A DNA stretch of 64,000 nucleotides from the NCBI GenBank assembly GCA_022648295.1, contig JALCME010000010.1, positions 1 to 64,000 of the forward strand, given 5' to 3'. Under the pieces are notes generated by a model that saw only the letters and a program-made list of their open reading frames with translations, ran no database searches and was not told the DNA's origin. Source of the DNA: Bacteroides sp. (GTDB lineage Bacteria > Bacteroidota > Bacteroidia > Bacteroidales > Bacteroidaceae). Of this stretch, positions 1-7,637 are shown one piece after another. Positions within the stretch are counted from its first letter, which is position 1, and the number at the start of each line of letters is the position of its first letter. A program made the translations under genes and the position numbers.

Positions 1-278
1 AAGCTGCTATTATGGGCTACCACAACACCACTTGCCAAATAAGATTCCACTTCTCTCCAAACAGCAGGAAACGAAGGGGCATCTTTAGTCATATCCGGAG
101 TGATTTTATGTATATACACATTAAAACCATCGTAAACATTCCCTTCCGGTCTGACCAGCCACGATTTACTCTTTACTATCCCAGAATCCTTTACCACTGT
201 AATACCTATCTCACAAATAGAATTTCTATCTGATGTTGCTGTTTCCAGGTCCAAAGCGACAAAGTCTAAATTTCTCAT
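1..278 (-). CDS. DnaQ-like 3'-5' exonuclease, 3' part outside the window
   Basis: The minus strand from the ATG at 278 reads MRNLDFVALDLETATSD and stays open to the left edge, about 92 residues. D10 and E12 in LDLET form the Exo I motif of the DEDD exonuclease superfamily (DNA polymerase III epsilon and related). VVAHNS near the edge looks like the start of the Exo II region. Such proteins remove 3' nucleotides from DNA or RNA. This could be a stand-alone exonuclease or the N-terminus of a larger protein. The family is clear, the exact role is not. It is divergent from the clostripain-like gene. Confidence 0.8.
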   Translation of the reverse strand, partial: MRNLDFVALDLETATSDRNSICEIGITVVKDSGIVKSKSWLVRPEGNVYDGFNVYIHKITPDMTKDAPSFPAVWREVESYLASGVVVAHNSS

Positions 279-433
279 ATCATTCTTATTAGGACGCACA
301 AATATATAAAGAAAGCCTAACAGAATCAACTACCAGACCTAAATAAAACCACATACGCAATGCATAAAGAACTAAATATAGATTAAATATGTTTATTTAA
401 GACTCCAATCTATAAATTGTAATATAAAAGACA

Positions 434-1597
434 ATGAGAAGAATTATTATATACCTTTTTGCTCTTTCTTTCTGGTTGTGTTCGTGCAATCAAAACGATG
501 ATATGCCGACAGTTTCTTCGCAAACGGAGCAAACCGTAATTATGTTTTTCCCCTGGTCTACAAACCTCACAAGCTATTTTCTCCAGAATATCAAAGACTT
601 TGAAAGTGCAATAGAGAGCAATATCTTAACGAACGAAAGAGTGCTGGTCTGTTTCTCCCAGTCTCCCACTAAAGCTATTTTGTTCGAACTTAAATATGAT
701 AAAGGAAAATCCGTAAGAGACACCCTGAAGTATTATGAAGACCCGGCGTTTACCACAAGCGAAGGAATTACTTCGGTATTAAACGACATCAAAACTATTT
801 CGCCTGCCAACCGTTACGCAATGATCATTGGATGTCACGGAATGGGATGGCTGCCTGTTGCCCAAACCAAAGCGAGTGGCATGACCACAAAATTCCATTG
901 GGATTATAAAGGCGGCCCTATGACACGTTTTTTCGGAGGGCTTACCAGTGAATATCAAATAAACACAACCACCTTAGCCGAGGGCATTACCGATGCGGGC
1001 ATAAAAATGGATTATATTCTTTTTGATGATTGTTACATGTCTACCATCGAAGTGGCCTATGATCTTAAAGATGTTACCAACTATTTGATTGCCTGCCCTA
1101 CTGAAATTATGGCTTATGGTTTCCCCTATCAAACGGTAGCCCCCTTCTTGCTCGGTGATGTTGATTACTCTTCTGTTTGCAATGCTTTCTACAATTTCTA
1201 TAGCAACTATTCATCACCATATGGTACAATAGGCGTTACGGACTGCGCAGAGTTAGATAGTCTGGCAGTTATTATGAAAGAGATCAACCAGCAATTCACT
1301 TTTAAAACGAGCCAGTTGACCGACATTCAAAGAATGGACGGTTACAGTCCGGTTCTTTTCTTTGATTTGGGTGATTACGTGGCACACTTATGCGAAGATT
1401 CCTCGTTACTGGAATTATTCAACCAACAACTCAATCGGGCGGTGCCCTATAAAGCCCATACAGCGAAGTACTATTCCGCAATAATAAATGGTGCCGTGGC
1501 AATCAATTCTTATTCAGGCACAGTGGTTTCAGATCCAAGTACAAACTCTTTAGCTTCCCTAAAGGAGGAAACCAAATGGTATAAGGCAACTCATTAA
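434..1597 (+). CDS. Clostripain-family (C11) cysteine peptidase, lipoprotein
   Basis: This 387-residue protein begins with a lipoprotein signal (lipobox LCSC, C18), so it should be exported and lipid-anchored. The C11 catalytic pair is visible: H135 in CHGMGW and C200 in FDDCYMS, each at the end of a predicted strand as in clostripain and related caspase-fold peptidases. C11 enzymes usually cut after Arg or Lys, but specificity cannot be read here. The gene stands alone and is divergent from the exonuclease. The array of near-palindromes at 1667-1740 begins about 70 bp after its stop. Confidence 0.88.
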   Translation: MRRIIIYLFALSFWLCSCNQNDDMPTVSSQTEQTVIMFFPWSTNLTSYFLQNIKDFESAIESNILTNERVLVCFSQSPTKAILFELKYDKGKSVRDTLKYYEDPAFTTSEGITSVLNDIKTISPANRYAMIIGCHGMGWLPVAQTKASGMTTKFHWDYKGGPMTRFFGGLTSEYQINTTTLAEGITDAGIKMDYILFDDCYMSTIEVAYDLKDVTNYLIACPTEIMAYGFPYQTVAPFLLGDVDYSSVCNAFYNFYSNYSSPYGTIGVTDCAELDSLAVIMKEINQQFTFKTSQLTDIQRMDGYSPVLFFDLGDYVAHLCEDSSLLELFNQQLNRAVPYKAHTAKYYSAIINGAVAINSYSGTVVSDPSTNSLASLKEETKWYKATH

Positions 1598-1666
1598 AAG
1601 TACAGGTCATTTGTTGTCTATCCTCTTGTCTCTACTCCACTATTAATGCGTTATATATTAGTTACC

Positions 1667-1740
1667 CACGGCCGTGAAGAGACTTCCTCACAATCGTGAA
1701 GAATATTCCCCACAGAAGTGAAGAAGCTTCTTCACGGTTG
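1667..1740. repeat. Three tandem near-palindromes, period 22 bp
   Basis: GTGAAGA begins at 1674, 1696 and 1718, exactly 22 bp apart. Each copy is followed by a TTC..CAC half, so every unit is a near-palindrome. The third is perfect over 18 bp (GTGAAGAAGCTTCTTCAC, 1718-1735). The array is preceded by the palindrome CACGGCCGTG (1667-1676). It has no T-run and lies 70 bp behind a stop codon. Its function is unknown. Confidence 0.75.
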
Positions 1741-1980
1741 TGGACATACCATAGAGACCAGCCGTTTACCAAAGAAACACCATATACAAAACAATAGTAC
1801 ACCTGATACTGACCTCAAAAAGAACAGGGCTTTAGAGGAGAATACGACAATGACCCGAGAAGAATGACCCGTTTACAAAAAGATAATGAAGCATAGTAAA
1901 GGGGCGTAAATACAACCTGCACGCAAACAAAAAGAGCTTAGACTATTGATAACCAACCAAATGCACAACCAACATCTAAT

Positions 1981-2014
1981 GTGCAAGCAAATTTGCTTGC
2001 ACGCCTGTTTTTTT
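1981..2014 (+). terminator. 22-bp perfect palindrome followed by a T-run
   Basis: The half-site GTGCAAGCAAA at 1981-1991 is followed directly by its exact reverse complement (1992-2002), then GCCTG and seven Ts. It could form a terminator-like hairpin on the plus strand, but it sits almost 400 bp after the nearest upstream stop codon. A protein-binding palindrome is an equal possibility. Confidence 0.4.
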
Positions 2015-2142
2015 ACTGCCACCACTCTTCTACAATTTGATTATCAGCACAATACAACCAAAAGTGCAAGTGTGCAAGTAAAGTGTGTGAAAACTCTGGG
2101 TAGAGAGAAGATGTTTTATTGAGCGGATACCCTGTTTTTTAC

Positions 2143-2150
2143 TATCTTTG
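2143..2150 (+). promoter_or_regulatory. Predicted -7 box of the Nudix gene
   Basis: TATCTTTG matches the Bacteroides -7 consensus TAnnTTTG and lies 26 bp before the Nudix start codon. A TTG at 2119-2121, about 21 bp further upstream, may be the -33 element. Confidence 0.55.
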
Positions 2151-2176
2151 CTCCTACAAAAATAATATTCAGACTA

Positions 2177-2713
2177 ATGAAACATCCTCTTGCGCAATTC
2201 ACTTATTGCCCGGAATGCGGGTCATCTCATTTTGAAGTCCACAACGAAAAATCAAAGCGGTGCGCCGACTGCGGATTCGTTTACTATTTCAATCCTTCGT
2301 CAGCAACCGTGGCGCTGATCTTAAACGAACAACAACAACTCCTGGTATGCCGTCGCGCCAAGAACCCGGCCAAAGGAACACTCGATCTGCCCGGCGGGTT
2401 TATTGATATGAACGAAACAGGGGAAGAGGGGGTGAGCCGTGAAGTGCGGGAAGAGACCGGCATGGAAGTAACCGAAGCGAAATACCTGTTCTCCCTGCCC
2501 AACATCTATATTTATTCGGGATTTCCGGTGCATACACTGGATATGTTCTTCCGCTGCACGGTAAAAGACTGTATGCATTTCAATGCGATGGACGATGCAG
2601 CAGACCTCTTCTTCCTGCCAATAGACCAAATCAACCCACAGGACTTTGGATTGAGCTCCGTCCGCAAAGGATTGGAACTGTTTATCCGGTCGCTTCCACA
2701 TACAATATCCTAA
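2177..2713 (+). CDS. Nudix hydrolase with N-terminal zinc ribbon
   Basis: The protein has 178 residues. Four cysteines (C11, C14, C29, C32) form a zinc ribbon. A complete Nudix box follows at about residues 73-97 (GGFIDMNETGEEG, then REVREETGME), with the REVREE core that binds the catalytic metal. Nudix enzymes hydrolyse nucleoside diphosphates linked to another group. The ribbon plus Nudix order recalls NADH pyrophosphatase (NudC) and ADP-ribose pyrophosphatases, but the substrate cannot be assigned. It is cytoplasmic, with no signal peptide. The next gene starts 65 bp downstream with its own -7 box. Confidence 0.88.
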   Translation: MKHPLAQFTYCPECGSSHFEVHNEKSKRCADCGFVYYFNPSSATVALILNEQQQLLVCRRAKNPAKGTLDLPGGFIDMNETGEEGVSREVREETGMEVTEAKYLFSLPNIYIYSGFPVHTLDMFFRCTVKDCMHFNAMDDAADLFFLPIDQINPQDFGLSSVRKGLELFIRSLPHTIS

Positions 2714-2752
2714 AAAAGCCAAAAGCGTGCAACAAATCCGGTTCAAAACCCG

Positions 2753-2760
2753 TATTTTTG
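2753..2760 (+). promoter_or_regulatory. Predicted -7 box of the TPR/outer-membrane pair
   Basis: TATTTTTG fits TAnnTTTG and ends 18 bp before the ATG at 2779, which implies a very short leader. The TPR and outer-membrane genes can therefore be transcribed apart from the Nudix gene. Confidence 0.5.
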
Positions 2761-2778
2761 TAAAAATGCAGATCAATA

Positions 2779-5700
2779 ATGAAAAATCAACTACTTACCC
2801 GAATACTTTACGCAGCACTTTGCTGGATTTCTTTATCAGCCGCTGCACAGACCAGTGGTAACGATACTTCCCCCCAACAGCTTTACCAGGAAGGAAAAGC
2901 CCTATTCCAACAAAAAGCTTATTCCGCCGCCGTGATACCTTTAAAGGCTTTTATTCGTGAAACGGGTGACCGGGGAAAATTCCAATCCGTAGCCGGAGTG
3001 CGAATGGAAGCCGAATACATGCTCACATGCATCACCTACGAGTTGAAAGACCCGAAGTGCATTGACAAGATGAGGAACTATCTTGAAGAGTATCCTGACA
3101 CTCCATACGCCAACCGCATTTATGCCCTTATCGCTTCCGCTTATTTCTACCAAGAGAAATATGATGACGCACTGGCCATGTTCAATTCGTCCAAACTCGA
3201 ATTACTGGACAATGAAGAAAGAGACGATATGACGTACCGCCTCGCAACCTGCTACTTAAAAACGGAGAACGTCAAAGAAGCCGCCATCTGGTTTGAAACA
3301 TTGAAGAATACGAGTAGCAAGTACCGGGAAGACTGTGCTTATTACCTGTCGTACATCCGCTACACCCAGCATCGGTACGACGAAGCCTTAAACGGCTTTT
3401 TATCCCTGAACAACAGTCCGAAGTACCGGAAACTGGTACCTTACTATATGGGAGAAATCTACCTCCTTAAAAAAGAATACGCAAAAGCGGAAGATCTTGC
3501 AAACGGCTATCTGTCGTCTTACCCCGACGACGCCTATGCTTCCGAAATGCATCGCATACTCGGTGAAGTACACTACCACGCCGGAAAATACAACGAAGCG
3601 ATGAAAGACTTCGAGCAATATGAGGCAGACAGTAAAACCGCCATCCGGCGCGATGCACGCTACATGTTGGGAGTTTCGTACTATCGTTGTGGTGTCTACT
3701 CCAAAGCGGCAACTACGCTTGGGGAAGTGACGAAAGGAAATGATGCACTGGCTCAGAACGCCTACTTAAACATGGGGCTATCGTACTTACAGCTCGGTGA
3801 TAAGAACAATGCCCGCATGGCCTTTGAACAAGCGGCCGCTTCCAATGCCGATCTCAAAATAAAAGAACAGGCGGCATACAACTATGCCCTGTGCATTCAC
3901 GAGACCTCCTACTCCGCTTTCGGTGAATCGGTGAACGTTTTCGAGAAGTTCCTCAACGAATACCCCAATTCGACATACGCCGGAAACATCAGCAGCTATC
4001 TGGTGGAGGTTTATATGAACACCCGCAGCTACGATGCCGCACTTCAATCCATCGAACGCATCAGCCGTCCGGGAAGTGCCATTCTGGAAGCCAAACAGAA
4101 AATCTTGTTCCAGCTCGGAACACAGGCTTTTGCCAATGCACTATTCCCCAAAGCCATTGAATACTTTAACCAGTCGGTAGCTTTGGGACAGTATAATCTG
4201 CAAACCAAAGCAGATGCCACCTACTGGAGGGGTGAATCTTATTACCGCCTCAACAGGATGTCGGAAGCTGCACGCAACTTCACGGATTATCTAAACCTCA
4301 CCCCGCAAAAAGATTCGGAAACCTATGCCCTGGCGTACTACAACTTAGGTTATATTGCATTCCATGCCAAAGACTATGACCTCTCTCAAAGCCGCTTCTT
4401 AAAATATGCACAATTAGAGCGGGATGGAAATGCCACCGTTCTGGCGGATGCTTACAACCGCATCGGCGATTGTTACCTGCATACACGCCGTTTCAACGAC
4501 GCCAAACAGTATTATGCCAAAGCCCGGAACAGCGGAACGGCATCGGGAGATTATTCCCTCTACCAAATGGCGCTGGTTGCCGGATTGGAAAAGGATTACC
4601 AAAGCAAGATTTCATTACTTGATCAATTAGCGGAAAAGTATCCCAATTCTCCATACGCCGTAAACTCCCTATACGAGAAAGGACGTTCGTATGTACAAAA
4701 CGGAAACAACAACTCCGCCATCAACACGTTTAAAGAACTGGTCAGAAAGTATCCCGAAAGTCCCGTCAGCCGCAAAGCCGCCGCGGAAATAGGGTTGCTC
4801 TACTACCAGAACAATGATTATGACCAGGCCATAGCCGCCTACAAAAGCGTAATCACCCAATATCCGGGAAGTGAAGAAGCACGTCTTGCCATGCGCGATT
4901 TGAAATCGATTTATGTAGATACCAACCGCGTAGACGAATTTGCCGCCCTTGCCGCCAAGATGCCCGGTGAAGTCCGCTTCGATGCCAGCGAACAGGATTC
5001 CCTGACCTACGCCGCCGCCGAAAAGACCTACATGAAGGGAAACATACCCACCGCAAAAGCCAGTCTCACCCGCTATTTGCAGAGCTTTCCCAATGGAGCT
5101 TTCCGCCTGAATGCACACTACTACCTGTGTGTCATCGGCAAACAGCAGCAGGATGATGAGACGGTACTGACCCATGCAGGTAAGTTACTGGAATATCCCG
5201 ACAGTCCCTATGCAGAAGAAGCACTGATTATGCATTCCGAAATATTATTCAAACAGAAGAGCTATGAGCAAGCTCTTGCGGACTACAAACAACTGAAAGT
5301 AAAAGCCACCACAGCAGAACGGCGCCAACTGGCCTCCACAGGTATCCTGCGTTGTGCCGTATTGACGCACGACGACGCGGAAGCCATTTCTTCCGCCACC
5401 TCCCTGCTGGAAGAATCCAAACTGACACCGGAGCTTCGGAATGAAGCTTTATACTATCGTGCCAAGGCTTACCTCAACCAGCATGCCGATAAAAAGGCGA
5501 TGAGTGACCTGAAGATATTGGCGAAAGATACCCGTACCCTGTACGGAGCGGAAGCCAAATACCTGGTATCCAAACAGCTCTATGACGCCAAAGAGTACGC
5601 CGCTGCTGAAAAAGAGATCTTAAACTTCATCGATCAAAGTACTCCCCACGCTTATTGGTTAGCGAGGAGTTTCATCCTTCTGTCCGATGTTTATGTAGCG

Positions 5701-5811
5701 ATGGATAGGAAACTAGATGCCCGGCAGTATTTGCTAAGTCTGAAACAGAACTACCATGCGGATGATGACATCAGCCAGATGATAGAAACCCGGTTAGAAA
5801 AACTCAAGTAG
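2779..5811 (+). CDS. Large exported tetratricopeptide-repeat protein
   Basis: This 1010-residue protein starts with a cleavable signal peptide (SLSAAAQ at about residues 18-24). It then consists of tandem TPR-like helical hairpins to the end, recognisable by recurring units such as YPDSPYA, YNEAMKDFEQYE and ALAYYNLGYIAF. TPR solenoids bind other proteins, and the signal peptide places this one in the periplasm or on the inner face of the outer membrane. The next gene, a beta-barrel protein, begins 12 bp after the stop, so the two are probably co-transcribed and may form one envelope complex. No enzymatic motif was seen. The molecular role is unknown. Confidence 0.85.
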   Translation: MKNQLLTRILYAALCWISLSAAAQTSGNDTSPQQLYQEGKALFQQKAYSAAVIPLKAFIRETGDRGKFQSVAGVRMEAEYMLTCITYELKDPKCIDKMRNYLEEYPDTPYANRIYALIASAYFYQEKYDDALAMFNSSKLELLDNEERDDMTYRLATCYLKTENVKEAAIWFETLKNTSSKYREDCAYYLSYIRYTQHRYDEALNGFLSLNNSPKYRKLVPYYMGEIYLLKKEYAKAEDLANGYLSSYPDDAYASEMHRILGEVHYHAGKYNEAMKDFEQYEADSKTAIRRDARYMLGVSYYRCGVYSKAATTLGEVTKGNDALAQNAYLNMGLSYLQLGDKNNARMAFEQAAASNADLKIKEQAAYNYALCIHETSYSAFGESVNVFEKFLNEYPNSTYAGNISSYLVEVYMNTRSYDAALQSIERISRPGSAILEAKQKILFQLGTQAFANALFPKAIEYFNQSVALGQYNLQTKADATYWRGESYYRLNRMSEAARNFTDYLNLTPQKDSETYALAYYNLGYIAFHAKDYDLSQSRFLKYAQLERDGNATVLADAYNRIGDCYLHTRRFNDAKQYYAKARNSGTASGDYSLYQMALVAGLEKDYQSKISLLDQLAEKYPNSPYAVNSLYEKGRSYVQNGNNNSAINTFKELVRKYPESPVSRKAAAEIGLLYYQNNDYDQAIAAYKSVITQYPGSEEARLAMRDLKSIYVDTNRVDEFAALAAKMPGEVRFDASEQDSLTYAAAEKTYMKGNIPTAKASLTRYLQSFPNGAFRLNAHYYLCVIGKQQQDDETVLTHAGKLLEYPDSPYAEEALIMHSEILFKQKSYEQALADYKQLKVKATTAERRQLASTGILRCAVLTHDDAEAISSATSLLEESKLTPELRNEALYYRAKAYLNQHADKKAMSDLKILAKDTRTLYGAEAKYLVSKQLYDAKEYAAAEKEILNFIDQSTPHAYWLARSFILLSDVYVAMDRKLDARQYLLSLKQNYHADDDISQMIETRLEKLK

Positions 5812-5823
5812 AAGAATCCAGAT

Positions 5824-7482
5824 ATGAAAAAGAGTCAATATATCATAACAGCAATAGCATTCATCGCTTTTCCGTCTTTTGGAAAAGCCCAGTCGCAAGT
5901 GAAAGACTCCACGATGAATCGCACCGTAGTCGTGGAACAGGATTACAACCCGGACATCATGGATGCTTCCAAGGTCAATGTGGTGCCAACCGTAGAACCG
6001 CCATCCGTCAGCAAGAATCCCGTGAAGTATGATGCCAACCTTGTGCCATCGGGACAGATTCCGCCCAACACCATGAAAGCCTATACGGGAAAAGAGGTGC
6101 AGGATAAGTCACTGCCCGGATACGCCCGCCTGGGATATGGCAATTACGGCAATCTCGATGCACAAGCCAATTATCGGTTTGCCTTGCCCAGCAACAACGA
6201 ACTGAATCTATCCTTCAATATGAACGGAATGAACGGAAAACTGGACCAACCTGATGCCAGCGGGAAGTGGGATGCCCACTATTACCGCACCCGCGCCGGT
6301 CTGGATTATCTGCACGCATTTCGCAAGCTGGACTTCAATGCCGCGGTTCACTTCGGACTGAGCAACTTCAACTTCCTCCCGGAAAGATATGCTTACGGTA
6401 ACCAAAAATTCTCTTCCGGTGATGTACATTTCGGAGTAAAATCCACTGATGACAACCTGCCCTTCCAGTTCACTGCTGAAACTAACCTGATGTTTTATCA
6501 GCGCAAACGGGATATACTCGGAACCGGAATACGGGAAAATATGATCCGGACCAAAGCAGACGTATTCGCACCCATTTCCGAGAATCAACACATAGGTCTT
6601 GCTTTAACAATGGACAATGTGTTCTATAAAAACAATGTGTATGATAACTATACCTCTTTACAACTAAATCCCTACTTTTTGTATCAAACGGAAGATTGGA
6701 AGATACGTCTCGCCGCACACACCGATTTGGCATTCGGCTTCGGGAAGTCAATTCGGATAGCTCCCGATCTTACCGCCCAATATACTTTCTCCGACAGTTA
6801 CATGCTCTATGCCCAAGCCACAGGTGGACGACATACGAATGACTTCCGCCGACTGGAAGCATACTGCCCTTACGGTGAAATTGGTTATGGGAACCAACTT
6901 GATGCCACTTATGAGCAGCTAAATGCCGCTTTGGGAATGAAAGCCAGTCCCCTGACCGGTCTGTGGTTCAATCTGTACGGAGGTTATCAAGACCTGAAGA
7001 ATGACTTATACCAGTATCCAACGAGCATAACCCTCCCTGCTGACGGCTCCATGCAGTCCCTTTTGATACAGACCGGCAATACCCACAACGTCTATGCAGG
7101 TCTGGAAATGAGCTATGATTACAAAAGCCTGTTTACCATCGCAGCAAAAGGTATTTACCGGAATTGGAGTGCATCCGACAAAACGGAAGAAGACCATATC
7201 TTGTATTTTAAGCCCTCTTTTGAAGGAAATATACACGTGGATTTCCGCCCGGTTTCCACCGCACTGGTAAACATCGGTTTTCAATATACCAAGCGTGAAG
7301 ATGTGCAACCAACCTCCGCCGATGCTATTGAGAATCTATATATAGGAGGTAGTTACAATCTGTTTAAAGGTATTTCTATTTATGCCCGCGCAAACAATTT
7401 ATTAAACAAAGATTATCAGTACTACGTAGGATACCCTTCGGAAGGTTTTAATTTTGTGGGAGGTGTGAGCTTTCAATTTTAA
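5824..7482 (+). CDS. Outer-membrane beta-barrel protein (TonB-dependent-receptor-like, no plug)
   Basis: The protein has 552 residues: a signal peptide, then a conserved-looking N-terminal stretch (VVVEQDYNPDIMDASKVN). Alternating amphipathic strands follow and end in VGGVSFQF, whose final Phe is the usual outer-membrane insertion signal. The C-terminus (YARANNLLNKDYQYYVGYP) resembles the last strands of TonB-dependent receptors. However, the protein is shorter than a full receptor and I see no plug domain. It may be a non-TonB barrel or a receptor-derived scaffold. Coupling to the TPR gene (12-bp gap) suggests they work together. Confidence 0.75.
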   Translation: MKKSQYIITAIAFIAFPSFGKAQSQVKDSTMNRTVVVEQDYNPDIMDASKVNVVPTVEPPSVSKNPVKYDANLVPSGQIPPNTMKAYTGKEVQDKSLPGYARLGYGNYGNLDAQANYRFALPSNNELNLSFNMNGMNGKLDQPDASGKWDAHYYRTRAGLDYLHAFRKLDFNAAVHFGLSNFNFLPERYAYGNQKFSSGDVHFGVKSTDDNLPFQFTAETNLMFYQRKRDILGTGIRENMIRTKADVFAPISENQHIGLALTMDNVFYKNNVYDNYTSLQLNPYFLYQTEDWKIRLAAHTDLAFGFGKSIRIAPDLTAQYTFSDSYMLYAQATGGRHTNDFRRLEAYCPYGEIGYGNQLDATYEQLNAALGMKASPLTGLWFNLYGGYQDLKNDLYQYPTSITLPADGSMQSLLIQTGNTHNVYAGLEMSYDYKSLFTIAAKGIYRNWSASDKTEEDHILYFKPSFEGNIHVDFRPVSTALVNIGFQYTKREDVQPTSADAIENLYIGGSYNLFKGISIYARANNLLNKDYQYYVGYPSEGFNFVGGVSFQF

Positions 7483-7587
7483 TAAGAAGACTCTTTTTCT
7501 CTTCACGAAGAAGGACAAAAAAACTCATTTTTATTAAAAAAGCCTATATTCTCTTCTTTTTTATAAGGTGGAAACAATTGTTTTTTC

Positions 7588-7595
7588 TACTTTTG
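7588..7595 (+). promoter_or_regulatory. Predicted -7 box of topA
   Basis: TACTTTTG fits TAnnTTTG and lies 42 bp before the topA ATG at 7638. The match supports that ATG over an earlier in-frame TTG at 7578, which would sit upstream of this box. Confidence 0.55.
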
Positions 7596-7637
7596 CCGGC
7601 AAATTTAGTGACGAGAATCACTATAAAACAGAATATT

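Larger units (their letters stand above)
1598..2142. other. Intergenic region with repeats, no gene seen
   Basis: No convincing coding sequence lies between the clostripain-like gene and the Nudix gene. The region holds the triple repeat at 1667-1740 and a 22-bp palindrome at 1981-2002. Near 2062-2080 there are further loose copies of TGCAAG (GTGCAAGTGTGCAAG), which share the half-site of the palindrome. Nothing else recognisable was found. Confidence 0.6.

Noticed and set aside
12..233. 73-codon plus-strand frame at the left edge
   Set aside because: It is antisense to the exonuclease, whose D-x-E motif and start codon are clear on the minus strand.
2321..2776. 151-codon minus-strand frame opposite the Nudix gene
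   Set aside because: It covers the Nudix box in antisense and shows no motif. The Nudix protein is certain.
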